From NCBI RefSeq assembly GCF_947500125.1, contig NZ_CANMRA010000031.1, forward strand, positions 1 through 39,371: a DNA stretch of 39,371 nt, written 5' to 3'. Positions 1 to 6,825 of the stretch are shown piece after piece. The stretch's first letter is position 1. Every line of letters begins with the position of its first letter. Made by a program: the position numbers and the translations under genes. Below the pieces are notes generated by a model that saw only the letters and a list, made by a program, of their open reading frames with translations, made no database searches and was not told the DNA's origin. This DNA is from an uncultured Kocuria sp. (GTDB lineage: Bacteria > Actinomycetota > Actinomycetes > Actinomycetales > Micrococcaceae).

Positions 1-59
1 GATCTCACGGTGGCCGCACCCTCGTCCGGAACGACGAGCAGGGCCACCGCGCTACACCA

Positions 60-290
60 CTATCGGGGGCTCAACTCCGTGCGCCCGAGTCGGTCCAGGG
101 TGTGCACCACGATCACATCGCCCTGGTGAGCTTAGGCCAGCGCCGCGGCCAGCCCCGGGCGGTCCGTGGAGGTCCCAGAATTCTTGTCCACATAGATCCG
201 CTCGGCTGCGATCCCCACCGCCCGGAGCGAATCGATCTGCCGGTCGAGATCCCGTTTGGCCATCGACACCCTTGCGTAGTCCAATTCCAT
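60..290 (-). pseudogene. Serine recombinase (resolvase/invertase) N-terminal relic
   Basis: Relic of the catalytic domain of a small serine recombinase. Reading from an ATG at 290, the translation begins MELDYARVSMAKRDLDRQID, which carries the Y-A-R-V-S motif with the catalytic serine and the Arg/Gln-rich helix that follows. It continues with the D-K-x-S-G-x-x-x-x-R-P-G-L block and, after an in-frame TAA (near 130), with GDVIVVHTLDRLGRT, which is also family-typical. The TAA sits where relatives usually have Tyr in an A-L-A-Y-A stretch, so it looks like a nonsense mutation. Homology ends right after LGRT and the frame stops at 60. The C-terminal half of the domain and the DNA-binding helix-turn-helix are absent. 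Recombinases of this type serve transposons, phages or invertible segments, so this marks former mobility. It should be inactive. Confidence 0.75.
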
Positions 291-901
291 GGGCTCCGCG
301 TACCGAAAGTCGAAATAAGACCGTCTCTCCGGAACAGCGATTTTGGGCTGACTTGTGAGACAAGACTCGCCGACCCGAACAACACCGCAAGCCACTCGAG
401 CCACACTGTCCCACTACCAAGGAAGTGGGACGGTCGCCCACGGCCGGTCAACCCGCTGATTACCTCGAGCTCGGCCGGTCCGACGACTCCGATCGAGAGG
501 CAAGACCTCGATGCCGCCCTTTAGCTCTGTCACAACACCGCCCCTTGTCGCTGCGGTTCACACCCGAATGGACGATCTGGGTCAGTCGGCGAGTTTGTAG
601 CAAAATCCTTCGTCTCAGTAGCACAGGTCAACCGCACTATCCACGTGATAGCTGGCCCGAGGGTGCAGTCGGCTCCTGAAAGCGACATTTGGCGGCGTCG
701 AGCGGCACCACTGACCGAGAACCGGTCATAAGAGACTGATGAATCGGCAGGTGCCGACGCGTCATCCCCGTCCTGCCCCGGACCCGGCCCGGTCGCCCCT
801 TCCGGGGCGACCGGGCCGGGCGTAGCGTGGCACGTATCCACCAGCGCCCTCCCACCATTCGGTCGGGCGCGCCCGTCAACCCAGTCCTCGGGGGGACCGC
901 T
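291..901. other. Gene-poor stretch with no recognised coding sequence
   Basis: No open frame here has recognisable protein features or convincing codon bias on either strand. Base composition is lower in GC than the core of the window. It lies between a recombinase relic and a small intact gene, and holds the strong hairpin described at 783-820. Around 640-720 the minus strand has a short string reminiscent of insertion-sequence end regions, but this could not be substantiated. Confidence 0.5.
783..820. terminator. GC-rich hairpin, 17-bp perfect stem
   Basis: Positions 783-799 are the exact reverse complement of 804-820, leaving a TTCC loop. There is no U tract on either side, as is common for actinobacterial terminators. 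It ends about 80 bases upstream of the small gene at 902, so it may insulate that gene from upstream transcription. Confidence 0.6.
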
Positions 902-1165
902 ATGGCACTGCTCCTGATCCGGCACCGCGTGGCCGACTACGACGCCTGGCGAAAGGTCTACGACTCCGTGTCGGACGTACCGGCATTCAGCAACATCACC
1001 GGCGAGTCCGTGCACCGCATGGTCGATGATCCGGACAACGTGCTCGTGCTCCACTACTTCGATTCCGTCGACGAGGCCCGCGCCTTCACGGCACTGCCGG
1101 AACTGCAGGAGGCGATGCAACGCGCAGGCGTCCAGGGTGAGCCGCGCTTCGAGTACTACGAATAG
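902..1165 (+). CDS. Small dimeric alpha/beta-barrel (ABM-like) protein
   Basis: An 87-residue protein beginning MALLLIRHRVADYDAWRKVY. The pattern of a short beta strand, then D-Y-D-x-W-R-x-x-Y, a central F/Y-rich strand (VLVLHYFDSVDEARAF) and a final F-E-Y-Y resembles the ferredoxin-like antibiotic biosynthesis monooxygenase (ABM) and related dimeric alpha/beta-barrel families. Substrates vary widely in these families and no active-site residue can be assigned here. The ATG at 902 is chosen because a G-rich ribosome-binding stretch (GGGGGGA) lies about 5-10 bases upstream. An in-frame extension to 827 lacks family-like sequence. It stands alone between two hairpins in the accessory region and reads as an intact single-gene unit. 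The fold assignment is moderate and the function unknown. Confidence 0.7.
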   Translation: MALLLIRHRVADYDAWRKVYDSVSDVPAFSNITGESVHRMVDDPDNVLVLHYFDSVDEARAFTALPELQEAMQRAGVQGEPRFEYYE

Positions 1166-1256
1166 GATCCCCGAGGCGAGCTCAACCGCGGTTCAGGTTC
1201 AACAGTCGCCAGCCCTCGGGGAGCTGGCCACGCTGCTCGGTGAAGCCGGGCGCCTG

Positions 1257-1301
1257 GGACTGCCCCCGGTTCCCCTGACTCAAGGAGAGTCGGGGCAGTC
1301 C
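1257..1301 (+). terminator. Inverted repeat after the ABM-like gene
   Basis: GGACTGCCCC (1257-1266) pairs with GGGGCAGTCC (1292-1301), and the 25-base interval can itself fold (CCTGACTC with GAGTCGGG, one wobble). It lies about 90 bases after the stop of the small gene at 902-1165 and could terminate its transcript. A T-containing stretch follows a few bases later. Confidence 0.4.
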
Positions 1302-1389
1302 GCTTCGGGCCAGAATTGTTCGTGCGGCGTCAGCGGAAAGAGTCGCTGAGGTACACCACGAGTGAAGCGAGGTCTGAGGGCTTCAAATG

Positions 1390-1460
1390 CTCCGGCGCGA
1401 GGGTTCGAACCTCGGACTGCTGATCCAAAGTCAGCCGTGTTGCCGCTACACCACGCCGGA
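1390..1460 (-). tRNA. tRNA-Gln (anticodon TTG)
   Basis: On the minus strand 1460-1390 folds as a clean 71-base tRNA. The 7-bp acceptor stem is TCCGGCG with CGCCGGA. There is a short D arm, an anticodon stem GCTGA/TCAGC around the loop CTTTGGA (anticodon TTG), a T arm CGAGG-TTCGAAC-CCTCG, and discriminator G. CCA is not encoded. The G at position 37 and the overall form match glutamine tRNAs. It reads CAA codons, which are rare in such GC-rich genomes. It lies alone among accessory genes rather than in a core tRNA cluster. No copy elsewhere in this window allows comparison. Confidence 0.88.
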
Positions 1461-1893
1461 TTGGTGTTGAGCGAAAACGCCAGATAGCTAGCGCCGTCGC
1501 CGCTCCACAAGCAGCACGCGTTGGCGGTGCTCTTGGTGGCTGCGGCAGAAGTTCATGGTCAGAATATACAAGGGGAACCCGCGGCTTGGCCTGTGGCTCG
1601 TATCGTCCTAAGGCCCGAGACCGAGGAAAGCCCCACCAACCTCGACAGATATCGCCTTGGTGAGCCACGGCGCCCCTCGTCCCCGGGTCATCACGTTCTG
1701 GCGGACCCAGGTCGATACCAAGGAGAGCAAAGGGAAGCACGATCGGGACGGGACAGCTCACCGGCTGTCCCGCCCCTCCCACTTCGGCATCACGCCCAAC
1801 AGCCCGAAGTCTCCTGAGCGTCATCGGCTCCCCCGGTGCGTCCGATAGGTACCGGAATGACCTGGGTCTTCGTGCCAGGGGCGGTACTACGCT
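1461..1893. other. Intergenic stretch upstream of tRNA-Gln and the DUF6226-like gene
   Basis: No coding sequence is recognised. The left end should hold the tRNA-Gln promoter. A 9-bp hairpin, CGGGACAGC (1749-1757) with GCTGTCCCG (1764-1772) and a 6-base loop, is followed by a C-rich stretch and may be a terminator for an undetected or lost gene. Open frames here have no family-like features. Confidence 0.45.
1482..1510 (-). promoter_or_regulatory. Possible tRNA-Gln promoter
   Basis: On the minus strand TTGTGG (1510-1505) and CTATCT (1487-1482) are 17 bases apart, an acceptable sigma-70-type arrangement about 22 bases upstream of the tRNA 5' end. The match to consensus is partial, so this is only a candidate. 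Confidence 0.3.
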
Positions 1894-1899
1894 GTGGCC

Positions 1900-3048
1900 A
1901 TGGAACCTGCCGAGGACGTGTTCACCGGCCCGCCCATGGCTCCACCACCACCCATGGCCCGCCGCACCAGCGATTTCCTCCCCGTCGAGGAGATCCCCAC
2001 CATCCGCCACGCCGCCGGCTACAGCCCCTTCCTCGCCTTCTGCACCCAACATCAGGCAGACCCGCACCACCTGGCATCGGACCTCCCCGCGCTGGTGGCT
2101 TTCCTACGGACACACGCCGGCCAATTCCAGCAGGATCCGGGGCTGCTGCGGGCGGCCGCCGTGTTCACCGGCAACACCGTGGCCACCCTGCGCCCGAACG
2201 CGCAGTGGCAACCCGGCATCGACGATGAGTTCGCCGTCGGCACCGAGGACGCCTCCTTCGAACTCACCCGCCTCCTCCAGCACCTCCCCCTGGCCTCAGC
2301 CGATCAGATCGAGCTGTTCCTGGACGAGGTCCAGGGCTGGCGACACTGGGAGCCCCTCCCACCCCCGCCTCCCCTTCCCCCCGCCACCCACGCTTCAGGT
2401 GCTTTGTACACCCGTCCACCGCTGCCCCAGCAGATCTTCACCACCCCGGAGGGGCAACCCATTCCCTACGGACACCGCTGGGACGAGGACCCACCACCGG
2501 AAGAGGCCTACAGCCGCATCACCCACCCCGAACGCTTCGCCGCTCTGCACCAGATCGCCCAAGCCCTCATCGATCACCTGAGGGCCACCTACGACATCAC
2601 CGTCACCGAGGCGCCAGCCAGTCTCCAGGACCTGCTCTGGGCTCCGGACGACAACATCTACGCGATCAGGCTCACTCCCAACCGTGCCGATGCCGCCCCA
2701 CTGACCATCGTGTCCACCACGGAACCGGCGGTGATCGTCCACGCCGGGGCGTGGTGCGAGCTCGCCTTCCCCGACTGCGCCTGTGACGCCTGCGACGAGA
2801 CAGCCGAAGGTCAAGCCAAGGAGCTCGAACAGTTCGTCCTCGCCGTCGCCGCCGGCACCTTCCGCGAACGCTACCCACTGGGCAGACAAGCCGCCTATGA
2901 ATACGCCTGGGCCGCCCCCGACGGCTCCAGCGAGACCGCCAGTACCTCCGACCCACCGACCGGCTCCCCCACACACCGCCAGGACACCCAACACCGCCTC
3001 GCAGCACTTCCCCACGGCTGGAAATCCTGGCCCCCGCGAACCACCTGA
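1900..3048 (+). CDS. Two-part protein with DUF6226-like C-terminal domain
   Basis: A 382-residue cytoplasmic protein with no signal or membrane segment. The C-terminal half (about residues 190-345) looks like DUF6226: a T-H-P-E-R-F-A-x-L-H helix, a strand pair ending in APLTIV, then an acidic cysteine cluster FPDCACDACDE followed by a helix with E-L-E-x-F-V-L-A-V-A-x-G. The N-terminal third (about 15-140) is a separate helix-rich domain (PALVAFLRTHAG ... NTVATLRPNAQW) that loosely recalls DUF6278-type proteins. A proline-rich linker (PPPPPLPPA, near residue 160) joins the two. Function is unknown for both; the family assignments are from memory of the motifs. GTG at 1894 is an alternative start and is better spaced from AGGGG at 1877. 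The gene is alone on the plus strand. Confidence 0.65.
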   Translation: MEPAEDVFTGPPMAPPPPMARRTSDFLPVEEIPTIRHAAGYSPFLAFCTQHQADPHHLASDLPALVAFLRTHAGQFQQDPGLLRAAAVFTGNTVATLRPNAQWQPGIDDEFAVGTEDASFELTRLLQHLPLASADQIELFLDEVQGWRHWEPLPPPPPLPPATHASGALYTRPPLPQQIFTTPEGQPIPYGHRWDEDPPPEEAYSRITHPERFAALHQIAQALIDHLRATYDITVTEAPASLQDLLWAPDDNIYAIRLTPNRADAAPLTIVSTTEPAVIVHAGAWCELAFPDCACDACDETAEGQAKELEQFVLAVAAGTFRERYPLGRQAAYEYAWAAPDGSSETASTSDPPTGSPTHRQDTQHRLAALPHGWKSWPPRTT

Positions 3049-3310
3049 CTCCACATTGAGTGGCCGTCACCGGCGTCTCGTAACCAGAATGCCTCACAAC
3101 CCATGAACTGCGAGACGTGCCAAGGCACCGAGAATTCTTAAGACTCGGTCTCACACACCGACAAACCCCACCAGACGCAGCCTCAGTCGATCAATCGTTC
3201 ATAAGCACTCTGCCGAGAAGTGTTCAACGTCCAGCCAAACCCGGTCCACGGGGCCTCGCTCCCCCGGGCGTCCGCCCAGGAGGATCACGCGGCATCGGCC
3301 GCCGGTTAGC
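3049..3310. other. Short non-coding stretch
   Basis: This lies between the DUF6226-like gene and the stop of the pseudogene at 3311. No gene or convincing terminator is seen. A loose 7-bp inverted repeat (CGTCTCG ... CGAGACG near 3075-3117) has too long a loop to be persuasive. Confidence 0.35.
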
Positions 3311-3631
3311 CTATCGGGCGTCAGCCGTCTCGCCGGCGGCTGTTCGGTCTTTCGGGTGCCGCATCTCAACGGGCACGGGATCATTGGCTATGCCCGCGGC
3401 CGGAGAGGGCAGGTCTTGCTCTTCAATCTCCACCACATAGCGCCGCCATCCGGCCCCGGCTTGGTATCGCGCCAATCAGACCTCGGTGGTTCCCAGCAGC
3501 TGCCCAGACTTGCGTCGCGCTCGGCCTCTGAACCAAAGGTCAGAAATGCCTTCAGGCAAGGCGAGATCCTCAACGGGCTCTATCGACCCGTCCTCGTACG
3601 AGTCGGCCAGGCGATAGAAGTAGTACTCCAC
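3311..3631 (-). pseudogene. Small conserved-looking gene broken by an in-frame TGA
   Basis: The reading frame from a GTG at 3631 gives MEYYFYRLADSYEDGSIEPV and continues through ALPEGISDLWFRGRARRKSG to TTEV, where a TGA stops it at 3476. The same frame then resumes with LARYQAGAGWRRYVVEIEEQ and runs to a TAG at 3311. Both sides look equally protein-like, with tyrosine, tryptophan and acidic residues and no composition break, and T-E-V-W-L-A-R-Y would read naturally. The TGA is therefore probably a TGG tryptophan codon that mutated. The whole would be about 106 residues. The product family is not recognised. An earlier GTG at 3697 lies inside the hairpin and is less likely. It is downstream of, and in the same direction as, the small zinc-ribbon gene at 3735. 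Confidence 0.6.
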
Positions 3632-3667
3632 ATCGTGACCTCGCCCAAACAGGAAAAGATGACGTTC

Positions 3668-3716
3668 GGGACTGCCGCACCGATAGGTCAAGGTCACCTA
3701 TTCGTGCGGCAGTCCC
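3668..3716 (-). terminator. 21-bp imperfect hairpin between two minus-strand frames
   Basis: Positions 3668-3688 pair with 3696-3716, 18-19 of 21 pairs, including a perfect 13-bp outer arm GGGACTGCCGCAC. A 7-base loop separates the arms. It starts 19 bases after the stop of the zinc-ribbon frame (3735), which fits a terminator. The long arms could also be the remains of a small mobile element. Confidence 0.6.
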
Positions 3717-3734
3717 GTACCGCAGGCGGCGTCG

Positions 3735-3923
3735 CTACCTGCCGGATTTCGCGTTCTTCGACATCTCCTTGCCGCATGTGGGGCACTTCTCCGGTTCCGG
3801 CTTGCGGGCCTCGATCATTTGTTGGTGGTAGGCGAGGCTGGGCTTGAGCACCTGCGGGACGCCGACAGCTGAGCTCCAGCGGCGGCGTACCCCGCAGGAG
3901 CTGTACTCGCCAGGGCCGGCCAT
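3735..3923 (-). CDS. Small protein with C-terminal zinc ribbon half (CPTC)
   Basis: A 62-residue frame whose C-terminal part, LAYHQQMIEARKPEPEKCPT then CGKEMSKNAKSGR, is clearly protein-like: a helix followed by a CxxCGK knuckle and a basic tail. Only one CxxC pair is present, so a metal site would need the Cys near residue 10 or dimerisation. The first 25 residues look less convincing, so the gene may be 5' truncated or start further in. It is not assigned to a family. The strong hairpin just downstream supports this being a transcribed unit. The overlapping frame at 3694-3951 is a shadow. Confidence 0.45.
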   Translation of the reverse strand: MAGPGEYSSCGVRRRWSSAVGVPQVLKPSLAYHQQMIEARKPEPEKCPTCGKEMSKNAKSGR

Positions 3924-3994
3924 GGTGTCGCCGACCGAGACAGGAGGACACTGAACGCCAGATACCGGGCTGCCGTGATGGAACAGGACCGCAG

Positions 3995-5392
3995 ATGGAC
4001 TACACCTATGCGCTGATGCCCGTGGTGGTCGTGATGCTCGCCCTGTTGCTCGCCAGAGCCCCTGTATGGGCTGCGGCCTTGCTCGGACTTGCCGTCGCCC
4101 TCATCCAGTTCCTCCTACACGAGAGCGAGACCTTCCGCGTCGAGTGGGACCGGGGTGCAGCCCTGCTGCTGATCGCCTCCTTCGTCGTCGTGCCGGGTCT
4201 GACCCTCAACGGGGTGCTCAAGCACCGCAAGGTGCACGGACAGCTCGCCGACTGGGTGCAGTCTGTGCCGCTGTCCACGCCATGGAAGACCTGTCTCGTC
4301 GTCCTGGGCATCGGACCAGCCCTGGAGTCGCTCACTGGTTTCGGCATCTCCCTGCTGGCCACCGTGCCCGTGCTGCTGGCGATGTCCACGCCCAGTGCCG
4401 CGGTACGGCAGGCGGTATTGGGGATGGCGATCGTCCCGTGGGGCGCGCTGGCCCTGCCCACGAACGTCGGCGCCAGTCTGAGCGGGTCCTCGCCGAGCGA
4501 ACTGGGGGTGCGCACCGCGCTCGTCTACCTGGTCCTCATGCCCGTGGTCGGCGGGGTGGCGACAGCCCTGGGCAAGGGCGGGCCGCGGCTCCTGCACCGC
4601 GCGGGACCCGGTGCACTGTGCGGGCTCGGGCAGGCGTTCGTCTTGGTCGCCGCCAACATGGCGGGTCTCACGGTCGTCGCCGGGGTGCTCGCCGGCGCGA
4701 CGGTAGCCGTCACTGTTCTGCTGCCGGTCCTGGTGCGCCGCGCTGTCCCGGCGCTGCCCGTGGCGGTCATCGTGCCCTACGCCGCGATCCTCGCCACCGT
4801 GGGTCTCGCCCGGGCGCTGCCGTTCGACGTCCGCGTGCCCGTCGGCACCGAGAGCTTCCCGCTGCTCACGTCCCCGGGTCTAGGCCTGCTCGTCGCGCTG
4901 CTGATGGTGGTGCGGGGCGGAACCGGCCGGGCCGTGGCGCGTGCCGCGTGGTCCAGTTGGCGCACGCTGTGCGCGATCGGCGGGTTCGTGTTCATGGCAG
5001 AGGTGATGGAGGCCATGAACGCCTTTCAGGTGCTGGCGACGGGCTTGGCCGATGCAGGTGGCCTTCTGCTCGCCGTGCTCTCACCAGCGATGGCGCTGGC
5101 ATCAGGATTCCTTACCGGTTCCTCAACGAGCGCCAACGCCTTCATGATGAGTCCACAGAACTCGCTGGGGGCGGCCGCCGGGATCGGTACTCTGCCGGCC
5201 ACCGTGCAGAACGCCGGCGCGGGCATCGCCATGCTCGCGTCGTTGCCCACTGCCAGTCTCGCTCTCAGCGTGGCAGGGGTTTCCGGGCGGAGGGCGGAAC
5301 ACGCACTCATCATGTTCAACCTGCGTCTGCTGGGCGTCTTCGCGCTCCTGCTGGCGGGCGTCTTCGTAGGGGTCACCCTGACTGCGAGGTGA
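3995..5392 (+). CDS. LctP-family permease (L-lactate/glycolate-type)
   Basis: A 465-residue integral membrane protein with about 12-13 hydrophobic segments, starting MDYTYALMPVVVVMLALLLA. It matches the lactate permease family in the block GIGPALESLTGFGISLLATV, in the loop GFLTGSSTSANAFMMSPQNS (relatives have TGSNTSSN) and in VQNAGAGIAMLASLPTASLA (relatives have AQNxGGAIGxMI). Family members import L-lactate, D-lactate or glycolate with protons. This one is shorter than E. coli LldP (about 550), so the substrate is open. The ATG at 3995 follows an AGGA about 8 bases upstream. No lactate dehydrogenase or regulator is adjacent, so it looks like stand-alone cargo of the accessory region. Its 3' end abuts two tRNA genes on the other strand. 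Confidence 0.85.
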   Translation: MDYTYALMPVVVVMLALLLARAPVWAAALLGLAVALIQFLLHESETFRVEWDRGAALLLIASFVVVPGLTLNGVLKHRKVHGQLADWVQSVPLSTPWKTCLVVLGIGPALESLTGFGISLLATVPVLLAMSTPSAAVRQAVLGMAIVPWGALALPTNVGASLSGSSPSELGVRTALVYLVLMPVVGGVATALGKGGPRLLHRAGPGALCGLGQAFVLVAANMAGLTVVAGVLAGATVAVTVLLPVLVRRAVPALPVAVIVPYAAILATVGLARALPFDVRVPVGTESFPLLTSPGLGLLVALLMVVRGGTGRAVARAAWSSWRTLCAIGGFVFMAEVMEAMNAFQVLATGLADAGGLLLAVLSPAMALASGFLTGSSTSANAFMMSPQNSLGAAAGIGTLPATVQNAGAGIAMLASLPTASLALSVAGVSGRRAEHALIMFNLRLLGVFALLLAGVFVGVTLTAR

Positions 5393-5409
5393 GATGGCGC
5401 AGCCAGTGC

Positions 5410-5492
5410 GCCCCGCGCGGGAGTCGAATCCGCACGCCCATGCGGGCACCGAGTTTTGAGCTCTGCGCGTCTGCCAGTTCCGCCAGCGGAGC
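5410..5492 (-). tRNA. Aberrant tRNA-Leu (anticodon CAA)
   Basis: On the minus strand 5492-5410 folds as an 83-base class II tRNA: acceptor GCTCCGC/GCGGGGC with one G-T pair, the leucine-type D region TGGCGGAACTGGCAGACGCG, anticodon loop CTCAAAA (anticodon CAA), a long variable arm (TGCCCGCATGGGCG) and a T loop TTCGACT. Departures from normal are an A-C mismatch at the normally invariant 53-61 pair, a discriminator G instead of A, and no encoded CCA. It duplicates the anticodon of the canonical copy at 22366 but differs through much of its length, so it is not a recent duplicate. Confidence 0.75.
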
Positions 5493-5502
5493 CAGTCGGT
5501 CA

Positions 5503-5576
5503 TGGTCGGGATGACAGGATCGACCCCGCGACATCATGCTCCCAAAGCAGACGCGCAACCACTGAGCCACGTCCCG
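5503..5576 (-). tRNA. Aberrant tRNA-Pro (anticodon TGG), possibly a pseudo-tRNA
   Basis: The minus strand 5576-5503 reads as a proline tRNA with acceptor CGGGACG/CATCCCG, anticodon loop TTTGGGA (anticodon TGG), discriminator A and an encoded CCA. Several positions break pairing: acceptor C6-A67, D stem T12-C23, an anticodon stem C28-T42, and a T loop that is one base short or has lost T54. It lies 10 bases upstream of the aberrant tRNA-Leu in the same direction, so the two form a small tRNA unit. It may be decaying or an element-encoded variant. Confidence 0.65.
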
Positions 5577-5794
5577 CTGCCCAGCCCTCTGGCCGGGGAA
5601 TCTGCTAGGTCCTGTCCTGTGAACCATCGGGAAGCCTGGTAGACCGGCGGGGTGCCCACCAGGCCCGGCGCCGAGTCCAACGTGCGCGAGGAACGACCAC
5701 TCGAGCGGATGACCCATGGACCCGGGGACACGCAGCGGGGACAATAATCATCTCGACTGTGGAGCCGAGACCCCGACCGCCGCGGAGGTGAACG

Positions 5795-6574
5795 GTGAGC
5801 GCTCCGAAGGTCATTCTGTTGCCTGGGGCCGTGCTGCCGGCCGATCTCGCCTACGCCGACCTCACCGCTGTGCTGGGCGACGCGGCAGAGGTCGCCGTCA
5901 AAGATCTGGAGGTTTACCGGCAGGCCTTCCCGCCGCCGGGCTACTCTTTGGACACCGAGGTCGAGGGTGTGTTGGGCGAGGCGGACGCGCGCGGATGGCA
6001 GCGTTTCCATCTGGTCGGCTATTCCGGCGGTGGTGCGGCGGCGTTGGCCTGCGCAGCCAACCACCCGGGGCGGCTGCTGAGCCTGGGGATGCTCGAGCCG
6101 GCGTGGGCCGGCAGCTGGGACTGGAGCCCGCGACACGAGAGGCTGTGGGCCGACTACGAGGAGCTCTCTCAGCTGCCCCACGACCAGTTCATGGCGGCCT
6201 TCATGCGGCTGCAGGTGAGGCCCGGAGTGCCGTTGCCGGCCCCACCTCCTGGCCCGCCACTTCCATGGATGCAGCAGAGACCCGATGGCATCCGCGCGCT
6301 CATGGGCGCCTTCCACACCTACGGTCTGGACCGTGAGGCCCTCACGGCCTTCGACCGTCCCGTGTACTTCGCCCTCGGCGGGCTGAGCAACCCGGACCAG
6401 TTCGCCGAGATAGCCGAGCGTCTCCGCACCATCTTCGCCGACTTCACCCTCGAGGTCTTCCCCGAGCGCCACCACTTCGATCCGCCGCACCGCGCGGAAC
6501 CGGCGCGGCTGGCGCAATCGCTGATGGCGATCTGGTCACGTGGTGATCAGATGACGGGGCAGAGCGAACCCTGA
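5795..6574 (+). CDS. Alpha/beta hydrolase
   Basis: A 259-residue soluble hydrolase. It begins MSAPKVILLPGAVLPADLAY, with the LPG turn that shapes the oxyanion hole. The nucleophile elbow is FHLVGYSGGGAAAL (serine near residue 77), and a proline-rich lid follows (PLPAPPPGPPLPW, about 145-160). A late E-R-H-H-F-D-P-P provides the likely catalytic histidine, and the acid is probably in the LGGLSNPDQF loop. Substrate cannot be inferred. The GTG start at 5795 has GGAGG about 8 bases upstream. It faces a second, unrelated-looking alpha/beta hydrolase at 6826-7644 and is separated from it by 250 bases without a gene. It may be accessory cargo. Confidence 0.82.
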   Translation: MSAPKVILLPGAVLPADLAYADLTAVLGDAAEVAVKDLEVYRQAFPPPGYSLDTEVEGVLGEADARGWQRFHLVGYSGGGAAALACAANHPGRLLSLGMLEPAWAGSWDWSPRHERLWADYEELSQLPHDQFMAAFMRLQVRPGVPLPAPPPGPPLPWMQQRPDGIRALMGAFHTYGLDREALTAFDRPVYFALGGLSNPDQFAEIAERLRTIFADFTLEVFPERHHFDPPHRAEPARLAQSLMAIWSRGDQMTGQSEP

Positions 6575-6825
6575 TCGAGATCGGCCACCGGTTCATCACT
6601 GGGGTAGCCGGTCCAGGTGCCCCGGTGCGCCGCGGCAGGTCAGCGGCACGCGGCCGTCGCGTCGGGCCGCACCCCCGATACGACGTCGCGGTTTCCAGCG
6701 ACAGGTCGTGGTAGCAGGGGCCTGTCGCCACTCCTGCACCGGACGGGTGCTCGGGTCTCGACAGGGTCCGAGTAGGCCGTCTACCGCAAGGACTCCACCG
6801 CGCACCCCCTCGGGTTGCGGGGACT

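Noticed and set aside
630-760. Minus-strand string resembling the end region of IS21-like elements
   Set aside because: Only a vague resemblance from memory; no transposase, terminal repeat pair or target duplication was found.
1330-2070. A 246-codon minus-strand frame through tRNA-Gln
   Set aside because: It runs across an intact tRNA gene and antisense to the DUF6226-like gene, with no protein-like features.
5577-5794. Attachment-site repeats around the Pro/Leu tRNA pair
   Set aside because: No duplicate of either tRNA 3' end was noticed within the window.
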